The translations under genes were made by a program, and so were the position numbers. The notes under the pieces are model-generated. The model did not search any database. It saw only the letters and a program-made list of their open reading frames with translations, and was not told where the DNA came from. Positions 1-11,680 of a stretch of 64,000 nucleotides of DNA are shown piece by piece. How positions within the stretch are numbered: position 1 is the first letter of the stretch; each line of letters opens with the position of its first letter. Origin of the DNA: Darksidea phi (Eukaryota > Ascomycota > Dothideomycetes > Pleosporales > Lentitheciaceae); contig JASJFT010000022.1 of the NCBI GenBank assembly GCA_030770425.1, positions 1 through 64,000 on the forward strand, given 5' to 3'.

Positions 1-1205
1 AGGATATTCTTATAAGAGGAGAGCTCTAGGATTAATATAGTTAGATATAGACGGGCTAGTAGGTAGATAGAAGAAGACTAAAGGAAATATTACTACCTCT
101 ATATCTATATACCTACTTTTAGTATAAATAATACTACTTCCCTAACTTTCTATATCCCCTTTATTATCGGAGAAGTAATAGAAGCTAGCCTAGAGATTCG
201 TAACGTAGCTAAATAGAAGGTTATCCTTAATAAATTCGTCCTTAGAACTTAGTCTCCCGTTCTTCTAAAAGATAGTTATTATTATACCCCTTATTATCGA
301 CGAAGTAGAGGACGGAATATAATTAATTAAAGGGGGGAAAGAAATAAACTTATACTTAAAGGGTTAGCTACCTCCTATAAAAGTAGAGAATATAGGTATA
401 CTTCTACTAGCTTATTTATAGTATTTAATTTATAACGACTTATAACTATAGAGAGTTAAGATATAATATTTAGATTATAGAAGTAAGTTTTTTAGAATTT
501 AATCTACTAGCTCTAGACGCTCGACTTTCTTTTATCTACTTCCCTAATCTATATATAAGGTAGTAACCTATTTCTATTTAGTATTTAGTCGCTATAGTTT
601 TCTTATCCGACTACGTCTAGGGCTTAGCCGTTATAAAATAGATTTATTCTTAACGTTATCTTAAATCCCTAGTAGGCGTAGTATAAGGTAGAGCTTATTA
701 TATATAGTAGATACTATTTATACTTAATAGCTCTATTAGCTACTATAATTTCCTTTAGCTAAAAGTCTTATCTCTAATATAGCTATATTACCCGTATAAG
801 AGTCGTACCCTTATAAGATATATATATATAATACTATAGCCTCTATCGTTCTATACTATACTAGTACTAGCTATACCTTAGCTAGTAAGAGATATACGTA
901 TAGAATTCCTAATTATAAAGTAATAATCTACTACTACTACCGCGAACTTATCTTAGATACTAGACTACGACTAATATAGGCCCCTACTAGCTATATAGAT
1001 ACTTAGAATAGGTACCTCTTTTACTATATATTAATTAGATATATTAGAATCGATACTAATATATCTATATAGCTTAATAAGGATTTATTCTATAGTCTAG
1101 GATTAGGGATACCTCTCCTAGTAGCCGCCGTAGATAGTTACTTTACCTAGTAATTATATAGATTATAGTAACTTTAGTATTATATACTAATACTTAGAAT
1201 AGTAA

Positions 1206-1395
1206 GACGGAGATATTAAACTTTAAGTTAGTAGAGGCGCTATTATTAGTTATCTATTTAGCTATCTATATCTTTACTATACCGGCGATAGTTTTATACC
1301 TTTATAGCTAATCTAGAATAGTCTAAAGGTATAGGAGATACGTATATACGGAAGATATACGATAGAAGTTATATCTATAGTTAAGTATATATATA
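1206..1395 (+). pseudogene. Relict membrane-protein segment, copy A
   Basis: The plus frame reads KLVEALLLVIYLAIYIF followed by a second hydrophobic stretch, then a basic SRIV-RYRRYVYTED tail. It matches copy B at about 4.79-4.97 kb in sequence, frame and order. No family was recognised. Confidence 0.45.
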
Positions 1396-2279
1396 TATCT
1401 TACTCTCTCGACTATAAAGTACTAAAAGAGGGGGATAAAGAGCTTATTACTCTACTTCGTCTACTTCGTCTACTTAATTAACCTATTCTATCTATTTTCT
1501 TACTTCGCTTTATATACCTTATATTCTAAGTATCCGCGAAGTATCTCGATTTATTAGTAACTAAGACTAACCTATCTTTATATAATCTAAAGGATTAGTC
1601 TAGAGTATCTATTCCTTTAAGAGCTTTACCTTTTAAGAGTATCCTATAATTCCTTTCTAATCGTCTATAATAACGTCTTTACTAATTAGTACCCGTTACC
1701 TCTCTATATATAAAGATATAGTATAAGTAACCTTTAGTAACGTCGTATTTATACTCTATAGCTAGGATTCTAGTACTAATCTAGTATACTTATAGTAGCG
1801 ATATATATATTAGTAGTAAATATTATATAATATTATATTATCTAACCCTATCGAAAACTCTATTATTATAGAAGGGGGTAGGTAGTTATAAAGTTAAGTC
1901 TAGGGAAAAGATAAGAGGTTTAAGTCTATCTCGTATAACTAGGACGTAAATAGATAGACTAGCTTTCTATAGAGATAAGAAGAGAGGTATAGCTTTATAA
2001 GCTTAATATATTTAAACTAATACTCTTATCTAAAGAATATCCTATATACTATAGATATCTATATAAGATAAAGTTATTATAAAAAGAGGCTAGCCGCCGA
2101 AGCCGTTCTAGGGAGCGAGATACGGACGTAGATTCCGAATATCTATATAATATAGTATAAAGAGGGGTATCCAAGCGTAGATATAAAGACTAAGTTATTA
2201 GATACTTAGATATAATATTATAGTAGTTAAGGTATATATAAGTCTACTATATATTTAATAAATAGACTACTCTACCTTA

Positions 2280-3250
2280 AAATATACGACGGTACTTCTA
2301 AGATATAGTATAAGATCTATAGAGAAGTTATAGCTAAGAACTAGACTATATATTCTATCTAATAGTTAAGTATAATTATAAAGAATACTTAAGGTATAGC
2401 TTAAGTAGTAGGCTAAAAGACTATTAAGTTAGTATTAAAGGGTAGTATAAAGGAATATATACTAGAGTAAAGACGAATATACCTCTTTCTCTTTTAGGTA
2501 TCTTAGAATTAGATACGGAATTACTCTTATTCCTATTCTATAGTAGGTCGATTTCTATACCGCCTAAGTATCCTATAATATAGGTCTATCTCGCTTAGTA
2601 TTAAAGTAGGTAACGTAATTAATCGATATCGTAACAATACCTAAGCCTTATTAATATCCTAATTATAGTTCTCGATTTATAGTATAATAATAACGAACTA
2701 ATTAAGTAAATCTAATAGAATAGAGAGTACGAGAAATCTTAACTAGTTAGTCTAGCTACCCTCTTAAGGAATTAGGTTTTTACCTATTACTAGTTAATAA
2801 AGATAGATTAAGAAGTATTATCTAGGGTAGTTAAGATAAAGTAAAGTAAAGCTCTATCCGGTACTAAGTCCGAAAGATACTAATATAATATAACGTATAA
2901 TTACTCTATAAGTTAGAATAAATTTAACTTTAAACTATATATATACGAATTAATTAGTATAGTATAGTATATATAAGCTTAAACTAATTATTAAGTACCG
3001 ACTAGAAACCTTATAAGCTACCCTCTAATCTTACTACGTACTAATCTAGTAGGTTTTAGTCCCTTTTTAAGTTAAGGCTTAAACTATAAATAACTTAGAC
3101 TAAAATAAATTCTTACTAATATTAGGTCGTTTTCTCTATCTATAAAATCTATAGTAGCTTATAGACTATTTAGTCGTACTACTTCCTTAAGATTACTATT
3201 TCTTATACGAGCTAAGCGTAAACTATATATCTAAGCTCTAATAGGCTTAA
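2280..3250 (+). other. Unassigned coding fossil
   Basis: Plus-strand frames with mostly Gln/Trp-type stops. They include LRYSLSSRLKDY and TNIPLSLLGILELDTELLL (about 2.40-2.54 kb), and LVSLATLLRN and SKALSGTKSERY (about 2.75-2.88 kb). Hydrophilic and probably once a gene; no family recognised. Confidence 0.3.
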
Positions 3251-3769
3251 AAATTCGGTATTTAATACTAGTAAGGTAAAAAGTAAAAGAATTTAGTAAT
3301 TAAGTAAATATATAGATCTACCTACGTTAGGTTACGTAATCTAAGGAGTTTAAGATATATAAGAAATATACCCTAGTAAAGGTAAGTACTAACTTTTCTA
3401 TTAGTAAGTAATAGACTATAAAGAATAATTACTCTATATATCTAGTATAACGCTATAATTATATTTATAGTAATAAATACTATTAGTAATCGTATATACT
3501 ATAGGTTAATCTACCCTAGTCCTAAGCTCTTATACTTTTCTAGCTACCTACGTAAAAGAGATAAAGAGATAAGTAATACGACTATAATATAAGAAAGTAG
3601 TACGGACTTATAAATAAAGTATATATTCTCGTCTCTAGTTTATATTAGAAAAGTTAAAAGGTTAAGTATAAATATCTCCTACTTTATATAGTAGATAATA
3701 TCTAGTATAGTTAAGATAGTTATAGCGTATACTAGGCCTATAGTCTACCGGAGAAGGATTAAAATATAG

Positions 3770-4200
3770 AGTATCTAGATAAGCTAATCGTATTATTTAT
3801 TAGCGAACTAACTAATATATTAATAATAGTACTTATATTTATACCTATAAGAAGGTAAAGGGTATATAGAATTACTACGTCTAGTTAATAAAGCTTAGTA
3901 TTTATAGTACGTATAATTATAATTATAGTTATACTAGTAATAGATAAGCCTATCTAATATATACTAAAGAGAATACCTAAGATTCTATTCTAGAAGTAGT
4001 TATACTCTAATATCTCGTTCGTTCCATTCGATCTATATAGTATAATATCTTAGTATATAAGTATAATACTTAGTAGAAGTCTATCTAAGAAGTAAAGAAT
4101 AAAGCTAATAAGAAGGATAAGTACTATAACGAAGAGGAGGTAATCTATAGAGTATCCGAATAGGAAGATACCTCCTTATCTATCGAACCCTAGAGACCTA
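3770..4200 (+). pseudogene. Relict coding segment, member of a duplicated family (partner at 29.83-30.25 kb)
   Basis: Shares TATAAGTATAATACTTAG and flanking sequence, including ATCTCGTTCGTTC, with 30,045-30,190 on the same strand. One frame is membrane-like (SFVPFDLYSII, YISIILS-SLSKK) and aligns with ISFVLYSLVSRYISIILR in the partner. Function not recognised. Confidence 0.4.
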
Positions 4201-4789
4201 TTTATCTTAGATATTTAGTAGGTTTATTATAGCTACTTAGTACTTAGTAATATAAAAGCGCTATATTAACGAAGCTCTACTAATATCTTAGCGCTATAAT
4301 TTATAGTAGCCTACTAGTAGCCGTAGATAGTAGTAAAAAGTAATAAAAGAGTAGGTAGTAGTTTACGTTACTATACTAGGGTATTAACTATTACTATATC
4401 TTATCTAATCTTTAGGGGGAGACGGCGTCTCTATATATAGCTATACGTATCTCTACTAAGATAAACCCTTATATAAATAGAATATCTAAGTCTTAATTCT
4501 AATAATACTAAATAGATATATAACTAGAAGAGTATATATCCTAAGTAGCTATACGGCTTATAAAGACCTATATTCGTTATAGTCTAGTATTATAAGTACT
4601 AAGAATAGTCTTTAAGCTATAGATTAATTTAATTATACTCTCTAGCTAGTAAGAGGGGAATTTATACAAAGTTCCTAATAGTAAAGTAGTTATAGTATAG
4701 CTAGTAGCTATACTAATATAGAAGAATAGGGGCGGTATTAGTCCTATATACCTATACCTTATAATACTAGAATTAAGATATTAATATAT

Positions 4790-4970
4790 AAGTTAGTAGA
4801 GGGGGTACTATTAATATTTATTAATCTAACTATCTATAATTTTATCGTACTAGTAATAGTATTATATCTATCTAGTTAGTCTAGGCTTATTAGGAAGATA
4901 TAGGGGGTATATATAAAAGAAAGATATACTATAGAAGCTATATATTATATAATTAAGTATATAAGTATAC
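4790..4970 (+). pseudogene. Relict membrane-protein segment, copy B
   Basis: The plus frame reads KLVEGVLLIFINLTIY, a hydrophobic stretch, then SRLIRKI and VYIKERYTIEA. It aligns with copy A 3.6 kb upstream, so the two mark either a tandem gene duplication or two insertions of one element. Confidence 0.45.
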
Positions 4971-5050
4971 CTTATACTCTCTTATCTATAGAGAGGTAAA
5001 AAGAGAGGTATATAAAGGGTATTATACCTTAAGTAAGCTATTTAATCCTT

Positions 5051-5160
5051 CTTTATCTACTCTCTCTATACTTCGTCTACTTCCTTTATACTTTATCTAC
5101 TCCCTCTATACTTTATCTACTCTCTTTATACTTTATCTACTCCCTCTATACTTCGTCTCC
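5051..5160. repeat. 20-bp tandem repeat, pyrimidine-rich
   Basis: Five and a half copies of CTTTATCTACTCCCTCTATA in exact 20-bp register from 5,051. A shorter related CTACTTCGT repeat occurs near 1,455-1,475. Strong strand bias (C/T on +). Twenty bp is not a multiple of three, so it is unlikely to have been coding. Confidence 0.85.
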
Positions 5161-7330
5161 TTCTACCCCCTTTATAGTCTTAAAGAATAAGCGGCTTATA
5201 GTCTACTATTAAGGACCCTACTTCTCTATCTATAATCGGAATCAACGGCTTAGATAAAGTAGGAGGTATAATAGAATAGGTATAGTATATAAACTACGAT
5301 CTATTTAGTCTAGTAGCTAAAAGATATAAATATCTAGTTAGCGATATATTAATAAAGTTATTTAGGAAGTAGAGATATAGATATAAATAAAAATATTATA
5401 AAAGATCTATTTTAAGAGATAAAGTAGTTATCTCTATATAATTCGTCTAGTAAGTATTCTATAGATACTCTAACTATAGTTAATCCTATTAGAGGAGATA
5501 GAAAGAATATATATCTTAGTTAATAATCTATAACGTAATAACGCCCGTAAGGATACGAGAATTCGTAAACTTAAATAAGAAAAGAGTAATATTAAGTACT
5601 TTCTAGAGGATATAAGTAACTAGCTTAATAACTTAGAAAGTAAATTTATAAATATAGCGAACTATATAAAGAGAAAATATAAGAATTAGAAGAAGGACGA
5701 ATAATAAGTAGTAAAAAAGAGAAAAAGATCCGCTTAAGATAGTAAAGGTAGAACTAGAGAATAGGATACTCTTTTAGAATACCTTTTTTATTATTAGATC
5801 TAATCTTAGTAATAACGTAGTACTATCTTCTAATTACGTATCTAACTTACTTATACTAAGGTCGTACTATATTTAGCTAAACGTTTCTATAAAATTACTT
5901 TATAGAAGGTTATCTTTACTTATCTTTATTAAACTCGATAGTAATAAGCTAGTAACTTTATTACTAGTAGAGGGTATAATTTACCCTTTATAGGAGTTAA
6001 CTCTAGAGTACTATAGAAGAGGAGAAACTTATAAGAGTTTCTTAGTCTAGAGGTAACTAAGACTCGTCTATCTTATCTATTAATACGAATCTATTAAATT
6101 AACCGTTACAATATACTAGGAAATATACATAGATATCGTATTCTTAGTATAGTTTAGCTAATTTATCGTAGAGGGTTTTAGATAGCTTCTAGTAATTATT
6201 ATTTATAGCCCGCCTTATCTTAGAGTATAATAGTATCTACGATTACTATAGAGATACTATAACTATAGGAGTAAAAATTAGAACGGCTAGTCTATATATA
6301 CGTAGACTAATTTATTAAACGACCTATATACTATAACCTACGCGCGAAGTCTAGATTTCGAATTAAGGTACCTATTTTTAGACCCTTAATTACTACTACT
6401 AAGTCTCTAAACCGGCCCCTCTATTTTATAGATATAGTAGTAAGGGAGGCTTATACTTTACTATATATAGAGTATAATATTACTAAATATAGTTAGTTTC
6501 CGGTTTCTATTATAGGGGCCTAGGTATAGTTTTCTATTTTTATTTTAAGTCCCTATTAGTATAAGCTCTTATTACTTAATAAATACTCGGACTACCCGCT
6601 TCTAAGGTTACTAAGCCCTAATTACCCGTCTAATTATAATAGATAGTTATAATCGGAATAGAAAATATAAAGTAAATTCCTATCCTCTATTATTTAGCTT
6701 ATTAGAATATCCTATCTAAAATTATAGACGACTCTTTTTATACTTAGACTTATCTTTCTACTTAATCTATAAATTAGATACTAGGTTAGACTAGCTAGTC
6801 GCTAATATAGCTTATAACTTATTATATATTCTAGAAGTATCTAGAAATTTAATAACGTCTCTTTCTAATTCTAGAATTAAAAGTATAGTATTTATCTTAT
6901 CTTTTATAACGTTCTTAAGATATATATAAGGATTTAGCTTATAGAAGTTTATATTATATATCTATATACTATTATACTTTCTTATATACTTTATTACTCG
7001 TTACTCTATCTTCTTTACTACTAGTAAATTAAAGGGATTAACTTAAAGACTATCTTTAACTCTTTAAATCCCTCTCTTATAGATTATAAAAGTTATAGAG
7101 ACTTTTTAAGTATTTATCTATTAACTAGAATCGGAGGTATCTATTACTAGAGAATTAATATTATTTAGCGAAGTATAAGTTTACTTATCTAATTCTACTT
7201 AGCTCTTTTCTATTTATTCCTAAGTTATAGGTTCTATAACTTCCTCTAAGTTAATCTAGATAATCTATTTACGGTATTTTTCTCTTCGCGTAGTACCTAT
7301 ACCTCTAGGGGGCTTAGGTTTCTTTCTACG
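5160..7330. other. RIPed sequence with no recognisable gene
   Basis: Uniform CpA/TpG-free sequence. Short frame-biased patches (for example RKGKKEE-like basic text near 5.57-5.75 kb, +) but no family was recognised. Confidence 0.3.
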
Positions 7331-10300
7331 TTACTTCTTATATTACTTATACTTCTTCTATATACTAGTAATATATTATACCTTTATAAGATATTTTAGT
7401 CCTTTACTTATATTCGTCTCTTAGATATTATCTATCTTAAATAGCTCTTACTTAGTTTATCTATATCTACCCCCTTTAGCTTACCGTCGGCTTTCTTACT
7501 CTACTAGCCGGGGTCTCTCCTCCTTAGTCTACCCCTCTTTCTTAGCTTATTCCTACCTCTTAGTTTATCCCTACCTCTACTTTTATATATTATCTTCTTC
7601 GAATAGATCTTTCTTAGTATATCTATATTTCTTCTCCTCGGCTTACTACTATCTTTCTTACTCTACTACCTAGTATTTCTTCTCCTCGGCCTCTATCTAC
7701 CTCTCTTCGGCTAACTAAGCTAGCCGAAATAGCTTTACTTCCTCGGCCCGCCTCCGTTCGGCTAGCTAAGCTAGCTATCCTTCCTCGGCCTACCTCTATT
7801 CGGCTAGCTAAGCTAGCTATTCTTCCTTAGCCTACCTCTATTCGGCTAGCTAAGCTAGCTATCCTTCCTCGGTCTACCTCTATTCGGCTAGCTAAGCTAG
7901 CTATCCTTCCTCGGTCTACCTCTATTTAGATAATTAAGTAAATCGTCCTTCCTTAACCTTCCTCTATTCGGCTAGCTAAGCTAGTTATCCTTCCTCGACC
8001 TACCTCTATTCGGATAACTAAGTAAATTATCCTTCCTTAGCCCGCCTCTATTCGGATAGCTAAGCCTAGCTCTATTCGGATAACTAAGTAAGTCGTTCTT
8101 CCTCGGCCTACCTCCGTTTAGATAGCTAAGCCTAGCTCTATTTAGATAACTAAGTAAGTCGTCCTTCCTCGGCCTACCTCTATTCGGCTAGCTAAGCTAG
8201 CTATTCTTCCTCGGCCTACCTCTATTCGGATAACTAAGTAAGTCGTCCTTCCTTAGCCTACCTCTATTTAGCTAGCTAAGCTAGCTATCCTTTCTTAGTC
8301 TACCTCTACTTCTCCCTCTTCTACTCGGCTTATCTCTACTTCTCCCTTCTCTACTCTACTAGCTAAGCGAACTGCTACTACTTAGTAAATCTCTATATTT
8401 CTTCTTTAACTTCTACCTTAAGTATTTCTTACTTAGGGAATCGTATTTATCCGTAAGTTATAATAATATAGGCTAGTTTACCTAAAAAGGTAAAGTATAT
8501 AGATCTATAGATAAAGAAAGATATTATCTTAAAATACTATTACTTATTAGTATCGTATAACTTATCTAAAAATAGTAATAACTTATTCTATTTATAGTTC
8601 TTTAGTTCTAGAATCCCGTATCTTTTAGGTAGCCTATTATTATTATTAACCTCGAATATATTTCTCGTCTCCTCTTCTATTAGTACCTCGACTATAGAAA
8701 AAAATCTAACTATTTACTCTATATAGTTCTTAAAGGTAATAGTATTATATTTAAAGTAGTCTAGTCTCTAAGCCTCTAGTAAAGCTTTATAAGTAATCTA
8801 TCTATTAGTAGATCTTTAAATTAAGTTAAGGATTAGTATAGACTTAAATCCTAATTAATAGATATAAGTAGCGATCTCGTATAAGGTTACCTTACTAGAT
8901 TTCTAATCTAGTTTCGCTTTAGAGTAGCGTATAGTAATAATCTATATCTACTAAAGTATAAAATCTTCTCTATCTAATAGATCCCCTAGTCTAAGTATAA
9001 ATCTAGACTTAGATTCCTAAACTATATATTAGTTAGCTTTCTAATTTCTATCCCTAAATACTCTTAGAAGGGTAGAGAATATAGAATCCCTTAGTAATAA
9101 CTCTATAAGTAATTTTACGTACTTAACGGGGCCTTAGAAATAGTTAATATCCTTAAAGTAGCTATAGAAAGAAGGAATTAAGCGGTCTATAGAGATAGAT
9201 AGTACTTCTACCTATATAGCTTTATACTCTTACTTATTAAAAGTACTAAAAATCTTATTATTACGTAATTAACTATATAAAAGTTCTCTATTAGCTCTAG
9301 ATACGCCTAGAGCGGTAAGCTCTAAGGCTTTTATATTAGTTCTACTTAGCTTCTACCTCGCTTATATATTAGAGAGAATCTTAGTTTAAACTTCCTTAAT
9401 ATATCTAAGATAATAGAGGTTTTCCTATTTATATAATTAGTAATTAGAAGTATCTCTATTTAGGACTAGGGCGGTTTCTATAAAATAGAAAGGTATTAAA
9501 AAAGCTAACTAACTTTTCTATTATTAGGAATACTACCCTAGTTAGAATACTTATCTTATAGTATTTTATAGCGAAAATTTTATATAACGTACTTAACTAT
9601 ATACCCTATTTTAATACTAGAATATCTAACTAAAGATTAAATATATATATATAATCTCTATAATAGAGAATCTACTTTAGGTTTCTCGTTTTATATTTAG
9701 ATATCGCGTATAAACGAGCCTACTACCGGTTCTTAAAGTATAGATTTCTAGATATTTAGTATTCTTAGATTTTATAGTATATCTCGCTATTATCCGGTTA
9801 TTTTTTAAAGGAGTACTCTTTGATAAGTATAGTCTTTAGATCGTCGTTAAGATCTAGCTAAAAGTATAAGAATCTATTTCTATATAGGGAAGAGTCTTTA
9901 CCTATAAGATATAGATCTATAATCTAGCGGCTACCTAGATAGATATTTATAGCTACTTTAATTCGGTATTATCTATAGAGATATTTTAATTAGAAGCCGG
10001 CCGGAAAATCTAGCTCCGGATAATTACGTAGATCTAATAATTACTTAGTAGAAATTTCTAAAGTAGTAATAATATCCTCGAGCTAATACTAATTAATAAT
10101 AGTAGGAATACGACTTCGAAATTATAAAATATATTACTTATTCCTAGTCTTTAATAATATTATAAGTTTCTCGGCGTACTTATTATCTATCTCCCTAGAT
10201 TTCTTAGGGTTATATAGAAAATATAATACCTTAATCTTTACTTAAGTAGTATCTTTATACTTTAAGAACCTCTCTACTATAATTTTCTATTCTTGTTTAA

Positions 10301-10520
10301 TAAATCGTACCCGACGTATATTAAGGTAACTACTAGGAATATATAATACTAGTAGAAGAGTAGATATCTTTATCTATTCTCCCGTAGTTTATTATACTAA
10401 ATCTATTACTATAGTTACGTACTTAATATATTTTAAGGAATAATTATAGCCCTAGCTATATATATAGCTTCCTCTTAGAAAAATTATAAAAGTAGGTATT
10501 TATCTATATATATCTTCTAA
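7330..10520 (-). pseudogene. DUF3723-family protein with C-terminal AT-hook-like repeats, RIP-inactivated
   Basis: Reading leftward with TAA/TAG as Gln/Trp gives a long consistent fossil. Landmarks: NKYAEKLIILLKTR (about 10.17 kb), FPAGFxLKYLYRxYRIKVA (about 9.98 kb), DLKTILIKEYSFKK (about 9.83 kb), YKIxEYxI, ARLYAISKYKTRNLK (about 9.69 kb) and IPSFYSYFKDINYF (about 9.17 kb). This is the order of DUF3723 proteins (query-to-RHR core, KEYS and PSF segments). It ends in a very basic tail containing about 13 tandem RGRPRK-like units. DUF3723 has no assigned biochemical role but recurs inside Starship elements, often with the captain, and here lies on the captain's strand. It diverges from the kinase-like fossil about 0.2 kb away. 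Precise ends are uncertain because no ATG survives. Confidence 0.78.
7739..8310 (-). repeat. 42-bp tandem repeat encoding AT-hook-like units
   Basis: About 13 copies of a 42-bp unit (two copies expanded to about 66 bp) containing GGCTAGCTAAGCTAG and CCTCGG. On the minus strand, in the DUF3723 frame, each unit reads DSxLSxPNRGRPRK, a 14-residue repeat whose RGRPRK core matches the AT-hook minor-groove-binding motif. Flanking sequence keeps similar RGR/RPRRR basic patches. Confidence 0.85.
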
Positions 10521-10689
10521 CTAAGAATAACTACGAACCTCGCCCTTCGTTATATATACGCTTAAAATAACTATAAGAAATAAATATTATACCTAAATTA
10601 ATTTTAATATACTTAGTAGGCTTAAGTATTAAGCCGTAGATATAAATAATATTAATAGTAAAAATATAGTCCCTAAGCGTAATAGAATA

Positions 10690-11680
10690 AAAGCTTTAGG
10701 AAGAAAAAGACTCGATATTATAGATAAAGAAACCGTAGATTCTAAGACTAGTTTAAGAGATTTTATACTCGTTAAGACTACTAGAGCCGGAGTTAGAGTA
10801 TACGAATATATAAGAATAAAATATAATTCTTCTTAAGAAGACTATAAGAAATACTAGGATCTCCGGCTCGGTATTAAAGACTAGATTACTATAGCTAAAC
10901 GTAGAGGGGCCCTATCTAATACCGTTATAGTAAAAAGTCGGCTGAATAATCTATTATTAAAGCTTACCTTAGTAAAAAGGTTTAAAGGACTAAGTATTAA
11001 GAAAAATCTCTATAAATTATAATAGCTATAGTACGCTAATATTATATCTACCCTAGAAGTATTTAGATTTAAGGGAACTTTCTATATTATTTTCGAATAT
11101 ATAGTCTATTCTATTTCTTATATTACTAGAAATCCCCGTCTTAATAAAATTCGATTAGCTATAATACTTAGATAGGTATTATCTAGTAGTAATACCCTTA
11201 AATAAAGTTACTAACTAACTATAGTAGATACTTATTAGACTTATATATCTTATAGAAAAAGGGTTTAAATATAACTTACTTACTTCTTTAAATATTCTTA
11301 TTTATCTCTATAGAGATATAAAAATTAGTTAGTAAATATCTCTAGTATTCTAGATTACTATACTAATAAAGTATATAGTAGGCCTAGAAAATTATTATAC
11401 CTATATATCTAACGGCGCTTCCTAGGATATTTAAGCGCTAAGCTCTATCGTCGTAGAACTAATAAATAGATACGTTAAGGAAGGAGCTATTAATATCAAC
11501 GATTTAGATTATTAGCTTCCTAGCTCTAAAGCTATTAGCTTCCTCTTTAAGACTACGTCTACTACTTTAGTATTTAAGCTAATAAAGGTACGTTGGATAT
11601 TAATTTATATACTATAATCTAATATTCTATAGTATCCGTTACTAGAGCTTTCCTAGTAAAAGAATATACTTATAGGACTA
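10690..11680 (+). pseudogene. Protein kinase-like domain protein, RIP-inactivated and frameshifted
   Basis: Plus-strand fossil. The N-lobe-like text YANIISTLEVFRFKGTFYII and FEYIVYSISYI (about 11.03-11.12 kb) is followed by IRLAIILRxVL. A frame change near 11.2 kb leads to LIEKGFKYNLLTSLNILIYL with DIKIS (about 11.25-11.34 kb), then ALSSIVVELINRYVKEGAI and INDLDY, ISFLFKTTSTT (about 11.44-11.57 kb). This matches the fungal kinase-like family whose catalytic loop has a SLTxxNIL pattern instead of HRDLKxxN and DxKI instead of DFG, so the ancestor may already have been a pseudokinase. It diverges from the DUF3723 fossil. Likely cargo of the element. Confidence 0.7.

Noticed and set aside
7739..8310. 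CRISPR-like array
   Set aside because: The units are contiguous 42-bp copies without unique spacers, keep a protein frame, and the genome is fungal.
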